Assembly (NCBI GenBank): GCA_003522805.1
Contig: DPIB01000185.1
Span: forward strand, 1 to 5,843
DNA length: 5,843 nucleotides
Source of the DNA: Fervidobacterium sp.
Lineage (GTDB): Bacteria > Thermotogota > Thermotogae > Thermotogales > Fervidobacteriaceae
Direction of reading: 5' to 3'
Part shown: one piece after another, positions 1 to 5,843 of the stretch
Numbering within the stretch: position 1 is the first letter of the stretch
How the letters are laid out: the number at the start of each line of letters is the position of its first letter
Program-made: the position numbers and the translations under genes
Notes under the pieces: generated by a model
Seen by the model: the letters and a program-made list of their open reading frames with translations, nothing else
What the model was told of the DNA's origin: nothing
The model's database searches: none

Positions 1-54
1 TCTTTTGATTAGTGAAGACAACAAATATTAGGAAAAGATTAAATAACTATTACC

Positions 55-104
55 AAAAGAAAAAGGCATCCAATTTCTGCAATGTGAAAAGAAATTGGAT
101 GCCT
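55..104 (-). terminator. Rho-independent terminator after the permease genes
   Basis: A perfect 14-base inverted repeat (AGGCATCCAATTTC at 64-77, its complement at 91-104) encloses a 13-base loop. Read on the minus strand it is followed by TTTTCTTTT-like sequence (63-55), the classic arrangement. It begins 22 bases past the MalG-type stop and closes the minus-strand unit. On the plus strand the hairpin is followed only by AAAATTTGTTTT, so it may also act weakly on transcripts arriving from the other side. Confidence 0.9.
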
Positions 105-126
105 AAAATTTGTTTTGGGTTTTCGT

Positions 127-2280
127 CTACTTTAAACCTGTTCTTGCTATACCTTTTACGAAGTACTTTTGAGTGAAAAGGAAGATTATGACAACTGGCA
201 GTATACTGAATGTGGCCGCCGCCATAAGCATATTGTATAGTGTTCCCACATCGGAACTGAAAGCTTGAAGTCCGACAGTGAGAGTTCTATATTTTGGATC
301 ATTTGTAACTATCAACACCCATAGGAACGAGTTCCAACTACCAACGAATTTCAGTAGTGCTGTAGTAATAACGACAGGCTTGCTCAATGGGATAACAATT
401 TGCCATAGATAACGCCAGTGTGAGCAACCATCGATTTTTGCAGCATCGAACAGCTCTCCTGGAAGGCTCATAAAATGTTGCCTCATCAAGAAGATCGAAA
501 AGACACTCACAACCCAAGGAATTATGAGAGCATAATACGTATCTATCCATCCGAACTTCGTTATTGTGATGAAATTAGGAACAAGCAAGACCTCCCCTGG
601 CACCATCATAGTTGCAAGAAATATGCTGAATAGAAGGTCTCTCCCAGGAAATTTCATCCAAGAGAATGCATACGCAGCCATTGCTGATATGATTATTTCT
701 AATATAGTTGTTACAGCAGCTATGAATACGGTATTTACATAATACCTTCCAAATGGTGCAGACTGCCAAGCAAGAACATAGTTTTGAAATACGTTTTTCA
801 CAACATCCGATGTGGTGAATTTCAGGCTCACTGTTTTGATATTATCATCAATGAAGTATATTGGACTTACGCCTTCCATTATAATCTCGACGTTTTTCCC
901 TTCTTTAACAATTACTTCCTTAACAAATTCAGGCGCCTCTACTATCTTCCAGGCATATCTTACACTTTCATAAATACTCCTAAAGTTCTGAAATTCGAGT
1001 GTATTAACCGCAATATCCCTGAAGAGCTCATCGGCATTATCAATTTCTTCTCTGAAGCTATCCAATTTCGATGTAACCGACATATAAGTGAGATTCATGC
1101 CGAGCATTTCTGCAAGCATGTTTGAGAACTGTTCAAAAGACTCATCTAACAATGCCTCAACTGGAAGATTATTCTCTAACCCTAGGTTTATAAGAGAACT
1201 AACTAAAGTCTTCAGACTTGACAAATCCATCTCTGAGATTTCGTATTCCTCAACGATTTTCTCATCTAATTTCTTAGCAAGTGCCTCACTTAGTTCGTTC
1301 AATTTCACTTTCCTAGTAAGTGTCTCAATTTGGTCAAAATCCCTTAAACCCTTAACCCTGTTCAATAGGATCTCAGTTCTTTCTGCTTCAGTCATTGGTA
1401 ATGCCTTGATATCTTCTCGCACTAAATCATTCTGGATCTTAACAAAATAGTCGTTTACTTTCAAGAAAAAGTCCACATTCCTTTCGAGATTCAGCAACGT
1501 ATTCTTGATGGTATTATTGTAATTGTCGCTCACTTCATTCTCTCCCGGGTACAAAAAATCAAATCTCTGAAGTAACTTCTCAACTTCGTTAATTTCTTCG
1601 ACCGACAATACAAGTTCTGAACCTACTTTGAATTTCTCAAATTTAGGGCGTAGTTCTGTTAAATTCTGGATTTTTTCATTGAGAAAAGTTTCGAATGTAT
1701 TCTTCTCGTCAGGGTTGCTGATTCGGTCTACTCCAAATGTAACAATCAAATCAATCGTGTCCAAAAGACTGTCAATACTATTCAGCAGGTTATTTGTAAA
1801 CTCATCTCTCTTGAAAAATGGAGTGGAACCGTTCGTATAATACAAATAGACATCTTCAAAAAACTTTTCTGGTATTTCCTTATCTACTTCGATTGGAATT
1901 GCTGAAGAATCGATAAATTTGCTAAACTCACTCAAATCTGCTGCAGGGGTGTACTTTGCTCCCTTTGTTGGGATAGTGAGTTCTCCCCTGTAAAATGGAT
2001 CGTCATTCACTGATAAGTTCAGGCCTACAGATTTCTTTGCTACAAAGCTCAATGCCTCTCTGAGACTAAGACCTTTTACACTAGTCGCAGTTCCAGTTGA
2101 TGGAATAACCTTAACCTCTCTGCTTGTTGCAAATGATTTTGTTGTCCACTTGGGAGGCCAGGTGTTGACCTCGGACGGCAATTTGAAAGAGGTTACCAGC
2201 ATCCATGCAAAAGGAGCTAGCATCACTACAGCACCGATGAAGAGTAAAATGTATATGACTATTTTCTTCAATTCTCGCAT
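127..2280 (-). CDS. MalG-type carbohydrate ABC transporter permease with a ~445-residue extracytoplasmic insertion
   Basis: This is the MalG-like partner in the membrane channel of a sugar importer. TM1 lies at about 7-31, followed by the family's SFK..PPKW segment (31-45). The expected next segment, QNYVLAWQSAPFGRYYVNTVF, appears only at 499-519, so about 445 residues (50-495) are inserted in the first outside loop. The MetI core follows with five helices (about 514-537, 546-570, 582-600, 630-652, 683-705) and the EAA loop DAAKIDGC..IVIPLSKP at 612-635, which docks on the ATPase. The insert is charged and mainly helical, with strand-like ends and no obvious signal peptide or enzyme motif. 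Its frame is open throughout and joins the flanking permease without a break, so it looks like a genuine single protein. It starts 16 bases after the MalF-type gene and is last in the unit. The substrate is unknown: no binding protein or ATPase is nearby. Confidence 0.93.
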   Translation of the reverse strand: MRELKKIVIYILLFIGAVVMLAPFAWMLVTSFKLPSEVNTWPPKWTTKSFATSREVKVIPSTGTATSVKGLSLREALSFVAKKSVGLNLSVNDDPFYRGELTIPTKGAKYTPAADLSEFSKFIDSSAIPIEVDKEIPEKFFEDVYLYYTNGSTPFFKRDEFTNNLLNSIDSLLDTIDLIVTFGVDRISNPDEKNTFETFLNEKIQNLTELRPKFEKFKVGSELVLSVEEINEVEKLLQRFDFLYPGENEVSDNYNNTIKNTLLNLERNVDFFLKVNDYFVKIQNDLVREDIKALPMTEAERTEILLNRVKGLRDFDQIETLTRKVKLNELSEALAKKLDEKIVEEYEISEMDLSSLKTLVSSLINLGLENNLPVEALLDESFEQFSNMLAEMLGMNLTYMSVTSKLDSFREEIDNADELFRDIAVNTLEFQNFRSIYESVRYAWKIVEAPEFVKEVIVKEGKNVEIIMEGVSPIYFIDDNIKTVSLKFTTSDVVKNVFQNYVLAWQSAPFGRYYVNTVFIAAVTTILEIIISAMAAYAFSWMKFPGRDLLFSIFLATMMVPGEVLLVPNFITITKFGWIDTYYALIIPWVVSVFSIFLMRQHFMSLPGELFDAAKIDGCSHWRYLWQIVIPLSKPVVITTALLKFVGSWNSFLWVLIVTNDPKYRTLTVGLQAFSSDVGTLYNMLMAAATFSILPVVIIFLFTQKYFVKGIARTGLK

Positions 2281-2287
2281 ATTCTAT

Positions 2288-2298
2288 CCCCCTCACCT
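2288..2298 (-). promoter_or_regulatory. Ribosome binding site of the MalG-type permease, overlapping the stop of the upstream permease
   Basis: On the minus strand AGGTGAGGGGG begins within the TAG stop (2299-2297) of the MalF-type gene and ends 7 bases before the ATG at 2280. The overlap suggests coupled translation of the two permeases. It also means a ribosome stopping early at the internal TAG could lower output of this gene. Confidence 0.65.
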
Positions 2299-3607
2299 AA
2301 CTAACGTACTCGACGACTTTATCTCCGACACGGTACTGAATGAACGTGAACACCAGGATAACCAAGAACAACAAATATGCTGCGGCACTCGCTATACCCA
2401 TCCTCTGCTGTCTGTAGAAAAGATCAAAAACGTAGTATACCATAGTCATTCCACTGTTACCGTATGGTCCTGGGAGTCCGTCATAGAGAATAAAGACCTC
2501 TTGGAAGACCTTGAAAGAACCTATAACCGAGACGATAAGTAAGAAGAATGTAGTTGGTGATAGAAGGGGCCATGTGATTTTGAGAAATTTCTGAAAACTG
2601 TTTGCACCATCGACCTCGGCAGCTTCGTAATAGAAGGTATCGATGCTCTGAAGACCTGCTAAGAATATCATGGCATTGTAACCAACACTCTTCCATATCG
2701 ATACTATACTAACTGTTGGTATAGTCCATTTTGCGTCTCTCAACCATCTAACCGGCTGCAATCCTATAGTAGTAAGGAAGTAGTTTAATAGTCCTACATC
2801 GTCGTTGTAAATCCATTTCCATATAAGGCCCACAGCAACTGAAGAGGTTACAAATGGTACGAAAAAGGAGGTTCTGAAGAACGCTTTTAGTTTTATCTCG
2901 TTGTTCAAGAGTAAGGCAATCAAAAGTGAGAGAGCAATACCGATTGGAACAGTGAGTATAACGTAGTAAGTAGTGTTGGTTAACGCCTTAAAGAAAAGGT
3001 TCTTTTCAGAGGCATCTAGAAAATAGTCTATAATTCCGTAACTCTTACCATTAATCAACGCAGGAAGTTTGAATTCAATAAATATGTAAGCAAATAACTA
3101 TATGAAAAAACTTGTCCAACCATGTTCCTTAACCATCTTTAAATCCAGCAAATTCCTTTTTATCATGACAAATGTAAATACTACTAAAGCTATTGACACT
3201 ATAACAGATAAATTGAAGGAGATATAATTTCTAAAGACCATGTAGGCAACGACAACAAGGATAGGAACGACATCAATGAATCCAACTCTTTTCCTCTTGA
3301 TTGCAGAAACAATCTGTGAAACGGAAAACAGTATGAATACTGCAATCATAATATACAACAAACTGTAGAAAAGACCTTTGTAAAATGGAAATTCTACCGG
3401 ATAATCAAACTTTAAAATCTCTTTATAATTCCCCAATCCGTAGAAATATGGATTGTTCATGTTCCTAAAGTCCCACTTGAAAAAACTTAGTACCAGGGAA
3501 AAACCAATGGGCCAAAAAGTGAATATGGACAATACAACCAATGCTGGAAGCAAAAAAGTATATCCTAGCACACTCTCTTTCAATTTTTTTCTTCTAAGCT
3601 GTGTCAC
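2297..3607 (-). pseudogene. MalF-type carbohydrate ABC transporter permease, split by an in-frame TAG stop
   Basis: This is the MalF-like half of a sugar importer's membrane channel. From the GTG at 3607 the frame runs 169 codons to TAG at 3100-3098, then continues in the same frame for 266 codons to TAG at 2299-2297. Composite numbering with the stop as 170: TM1 at about 15-42 (GYTFLLPALVVLSIF) and loop GLGNYKEIL, the usual MalF-type start; an extra block at 70-203 with about four more hydrophobic helices (78-103, 109-127, 130-149, 164-182); then the MetI domain with five helices and the EAA loop YEAAEVDG..LKITWPLLSP at 327-351, which contacts the ATPase. The stop falls inside the last extra helix. 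The downstream piece could only start at a poor TTG (3058) with no ribosome binding site and would lack TM1. A sequencing error or a recent nonsense mutation are the main alternatives. If annotated as two genes, the pieces are 3607-3098 and 3058-2297. Confidence 0.85.
3098..3100 (-). other. Internal in-frame amber codon in the MalF-type permease gene
   Basis: The codons around it read ..W-T-S-F-F-I-stop-L-F-A-Y-I-F-I-E-F.., hydrophobic on both sides and in one frame, as expected for a transmembrane helix with one codon changed. A T run lies just upstream (3110-3105), but shifting the frame there by one base in either direction meets another stop within about 20 codons. A frameshift alone therefore does not restore the protein. 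Confidence 0.9.
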
Positions 3608-3610
3608 AGA

Positions 3611-3620
3611 TCCTCACCCC
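3611..3620 (-). promoter_or_regulatory. Ribosome binding site supporting the GTG start of the MalF-type permease
   Basis: GGGGTGAGGA on the minus strand precedes the GTG at 3607-3605. An in-frame TGA at 3616-3614 rules out any longer protein, so GTG is the first possible start. It gives a short basic N-terminus (TQLRRKKLK) before TM1, as usual for this family. Confidence 0.65.
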
Positions 3621-3654
3621 CAACAGGTAGATTATTTTAGATCAATTCAACTCT

Positions 3655-5043
3655 CTACAGTATATAAGCAGACAAGTTTTCATCTTTAACGACTTCCCCA
3701 AGTTTGTTTGAGACAAATGCTCTATCTACAAGAACTCTCTTTTCTTCTATATCTGGCGCTTCAAACATTACATCTTCTAGCAATTTCTCAACAACGGTGT
3801 ACAGTCTTCTAGCACCAATATTCTCGATCCTTTCGTTTAATTCATATGCAATCTGTGCAATCTCTTCAATCGCATCAGATGTAAAATCAAGCTCAATTTC
3901 ATCGCTATATAGGAGTGCCTTGTACTGTTTTATCAGTGCATTTTCCGGTTCTGTTAAGATACGTACAAAATCGTTTTTTCTAAGGGGCTCAAGTTCAACC
4001 CTTATTGGGAACCTACCCTGTAACTCGGGAATGAGGTCCGTGGGTTTTGTCATGTGGAATGCACCAGCACCTATGAAGAGCATGAAATCAGTCTTCACGG
4101 GACCATATTTTGTAGTGACGGTCGTTCCCTCAATTATGGGCAGTAAATCCCTCTGTACACCTTGCCTTGAAACATCTGGACCGTGGGTTTGATCCCCACC
4201 AGCTATCTTGTCTAATTCGTCGATAAAGATGATACCTCTCTCTTGAGCAAGTGAAAGTGCTTTTTGAACAACTTCATCCATATCTATCAATTTTTCAGAT
4301 TCTATGGGTGCTAGAATCTTTCTCGCTTCAGAAATTTTCATTCTCCGTTTCTTCTTCTGTTTTGGAAGAATGTTGCCGAGCACTTGAGAGAAATCTATTC
4401 CCATATCTTCCATGTCAGGAACACCTATAAACCCAACACCTGGTTGAGACATTTCTATGTCGATTTCTATCTCCACATCTTCTAACTCACCATTTTTGAG
4501 CTTCTCTCTGAGTTCCGCTCGTCTTTTCCTAACATCTTGGTCATCACGTTGTTCTTGTTGAGGTTGGAATCCGAATATATTGGCAAAAGGTACATTCTGC
4601 TTTCCCGATGGCACCATTGCTTCGAGAATCCTCTCATCAACCAAATCCTTTACCTTGTATTCAACCTCTTTTATCTTCTCTTGCTTTATCATGTTCACAG
4701 CTATCTCAACAAGGTCCCTTACCATGGAGTCAACGTTCTTTCCAACATAGCCAACCTCGGTGAATTTTGTTGCTTCAATTTTTAGAAATGGTGAACCTGA
4801 AAGTTGGGCAAGTCTTCTTGCTATTTCCGTCTTGCCAACTCCCGTCGGACCAATGAGTAGGATGTTTTTTGGAGTCACTTCCTTCCTCCATTCCTCGGAA
4901 AGTCGTTGCCTCCTGATCCTGTTTCTTATTGCAATTGCAACTGCTTTTTTTGCGTCTTCTTGTCCTATGATGTATTTATCTAACTCTTCAACGATCTGCT
5001 TAGGTGTTAATAAATCAAAATCCTTTTTTACTCTTTCTTCCAT
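3655..5043 (-). CDS. hslU: HslU, ATP-dependent AAA+ unfoldase subunit of the HslUV (ClpYQ) protease
   Basis: HslU forms a cytoplasmic hexameric ring that unfolds proteins with ATP and feeds them to the HslV peptidase. At 462 residues it is close to the usual ~440-465. Visible motifs, in order: DKYIIGQ at 22-28; Walker A GPTGVGKT at 65-72; pore loop GYVG at 98-101, which grips substrate; the inserted I-domain at about 110-240, charged and rich in Glu/Lys; Walker B IIFIDE at 271-276; GPDVSRQGVQRDLLP at 288-302; LQGRFPIR at 341-348 with the presumed arginine finger R344; sensor-2 GARR at 410-413. The C-terminus LSAYIL matches the tail that docks into HslV, so an HslV partner is expected even though none lies in this window. 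The ATG start is supported by an excellent ribosome binding site. The Lon/ClpX alternatives are excluded by the I-domain and the C-terminal tail. Confidence 0.98.
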   Translation of the reverse strand: MEERVKKDFDLLTPKQIVEELDKYIIGQEDAKKAVAIAIRNRIRRQRLSEEWRKEVTPKNILLIGPTGVGKTEIARRLAQLSGSPFLKIEATKFTEVGYVGKNVDSMVRDLVEIAVNMIKQEKIKEVEYKVKDLVDERILEAMVPSGKQNVPFANIFGFQPQQEQRDDQDVRKRRAELREKLKNGELEDVEIEIDIEMSQPGVGFIGVPDMEDMGIDFSQVLGNILPKQKKKRRMKISEARKILAPIESEKLIDMDEVVQKALSLAQERGIIFIDELDKIAGGDQTHGPDVSRQGVQRDLLPIIEGTTVTTKYGPVKTDFMLFIGAGAFHMTKPTDLIPELQGRFPIRVELEPLRKNDFVRILTEPENALIKQYKALLYSDEIELDFTSDAIEEIAQIAYELNERIENIGARRLYTVVEKLLEDVMFEAPDIEEKRVLVDRAFVSNKLGEVVKDENLSAYIL

Positions 5044-5048
5044 CCTGG

Positions 5049-5056
5049 CACCTCCT
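5049..5056 (-). promoter_or_regulatory. Ribosome binding site of hslU
   Basis: On the minus strand AGGAGGTG lies 5 bases before the ATG at 5043 (7 bases counted from AGGAGG). It is a near-perfect match to the 16S anti-Shine-Dalgarno and fixes the hslU start. Confidence 0.85.
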
Positions 5057-5103
5057 GATTCTAGTTCTTTTCTATCTTCTCACCTTTATCGGTAATACAC
5101 AAA

Positions 5104-5843
5104 CTAGACACATATATCCTCTTGCGCTATTTTGAGTTTATCATTTGGAGTGACGTATGCAAGGGACCATTGGCCCTGAATCATTCTTTCAAAGGCCTTC
5201 ATCACTTGCTCTTCCGTTACAGCTTGGATTCTTTCTATTATTTCGTCTATGGTCCTCAATGGTAAGTCATTTGCTACATATTGTATGTATAGAGATGTAA
5301 GGGCAGAGGTACTCTCAGTGACGAGTTCAAGACTTCCAAGCAAACGTTTCTTACCATAGTCAAACAATTTCTTTTTCAGGTTGAAGTTCCTAAACAAATT
5401 AAACAGTTCTTTAGTAAGCTCTTGCGCATTTTCTTCAGAGGTTGCCGCATATATTGAAAATACGCCCCATTCTCTTGACTGAATGTTATTTGTTGATATA
5501 TCGTACACCAGACCCTTTTTCTCTCTAATTTGTTCAAATAGTAAAGAACTCATACCACTTCCAAGCAACGTGTTTAACACCATGCTTGAATATGACTCTT
5601 CTTCGTCTATGCGGGGTATGCCCCTATGAGAAAAGAGAAAGTGCATCTGCTGACTTTCTTCAAACTTGTCGTAAACGATTTCATTCTTTAGTTCGGAACT
5701 ATGCTTAACAGTTTTTATTCCCTCATCAAGTTTAAGCGTGTTTATACTCCTTAGATCTTGTGGCTTTACATTACCTGCTACAATTATCTTGATGTTATAT
5801 GGTGAATACATCTCAGAATGGAAGTCACACAAATCTCTCTTTG
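5104..5843 (-). CDS. M16 family zinc peptidase (pitrilysin/processing-protease type), C-terminal part, 5' end beyond window
   Basis: The reading frame is open to the window edge, so this is the last ~245 residues of a protein that in this family is usually 400-430 long. A TTG at 5832 could be taken as a start, but it sits inside a conserved segment (DLCDFH..MYSPYNI..AGNV, fragment residues 3-25) and is read here as leucine. The C-terminal M16 domain is recognisable by LLGSGMSSLLFEQIREKKG followed by LVYDIS (about 92-116), which carries the conserved Arg/Tyr pair that positions substrate in M16 enzymes. The zinc motif HxxEH belongs to the missing N-terminal half, so catalytic competence cannot be judged; some M16 members are inactive partners. 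No membrane segment is visible. The gene ends with TAG, 60 bases before hslU on the same strand, so co-transcription is plausible. Family assignment is firm; substrate unknown. Confidence 0.9.
   Translation of the reverse strand, partial: KRDLCDFHSEMYSPYNIKIIVAGNVKPQDLRSINTLKLDEGIKTVKHSSELKNEIVYDKFEESQQMHFLFSHRGIPRIDEEESYSSMVLNTLLGSGMSSLLFEQIREKKGLVYDISTNNIQSREWGVFSIYAATSEENAQELTKELFNLFRNFNLKKKLFDYGKKRLLGSLELVTESTSALTSLYIQYVANDLPLRTIDEIIERIQAVTEEQVMKAFERMIQGQWSLAYVTPNDKLKIAQEDICV

Noticed and set aside
1..54. Start of another gene or element past the terminator
   Set aside because: The stretch is short and AT-rich, with no coding frame, repeat or RNA fold that I can support.
3105..3110. Programmed frameshift at the T run just before the internal TAG
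   Set aside because: Both alternative frames reach a stop within about 20 codons, and the true downstream frame is the original one. A single slip would not rescue the protein.
3608..3690. Possible internal promoter for the permeases near the end of hslU (TATACT- and TAAAAT-like boxes on the minus strand)
   Set aside because: AT-rich boxes are present, but no -35-like hexamer sits at proper spacing, and the gap is only 47 bases. Not supportable from sequence alone.
3704..4192. A 162-codon open frame on the plus strand opposite hslU, and other plus-strand frames opposite the permeases (784-1125, 1088-1450, 1628-1840, 2150-2542)
   Set aside because: All lie antisense to well-supported genes, show no family resemblance and are rich in Ser/Phe/Asn/Ile as expected from the complement of a coding strand. 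They are treated as shadows.
5044..5103. A frame after the M16 stop reading ..SSLCITDKGEKIEKN that ends in TAG, hinting at a frameshifted C-terminus
   Set aside because: It is only about 20 codons between stops, has no start with a ribosome binding site, and the M16 protein already ends at a sensible length after its conserved domain.

Overview
The window is a stretch of bacterial chromosome in which every supported gene lies on the minus strand, so transcription runs from the high coordinates to the low ones. The HslU sequence has features typical of the Thermotogota (an N-terminus with DKYIIGQ and RNRIRRQRL, a VGYVGKN pore segment, a C-terminus ending LSAYIL). With the moderate-to-low GC, this suggests a Fervidobacterium/Thermotoga-like thermophile. 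The genus is an inference from remembered family sequences, not from a search.

Layout, in transcription order: (1) 5843-5104, the C-terminal part of an M16 (pitrilysin-type) zinc-peptidase family protein, cut by the window edge. (2) 5043-3655, a complete hslU, the AAA+ unfoldase of the HslUV protease; no hslV is visible next to it. (3) 3607-2297, a MalF-type carbohydrate ABC transporter permease whose frame is broken by one in-frame TAG at 3100-3098. (4) 2280-127, a MalG-type permease of 717 residues, much longer than the usual ~280, with a roughly 445-residue insertion in its first extracytoplasmic loop. (5) 104-55, a strong rho-independent terminator closing the unit. Intergenic gaps are 60, 47 and 16 bases, so all four genes could share one transcript, with malF and malG certainly a pair.

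The two permeases should form the heterodimeric membrane channel of an ABC sugar importer. The substrate-binding protein and the ATPase are not in the window, so the substrate cannot be read from context. Both permeases carry extra material at the same place, between the first transmembrane helix and the conserved five-helix MetI core: a large, mostly helical extracytoplasmic domain in the MalG partner and about four additional membrane helices in the MalF partner. This paired, lineage-specific enlargement is the most unusual thing in the window. The amber codon in the MalF partner leaves open whether the transporter still works in this strain. No RNA genes, CRISPR arrays, insertion sequences or phage genes were seen. 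The 1-54 stretch past the terminator holds nothing recognisable.
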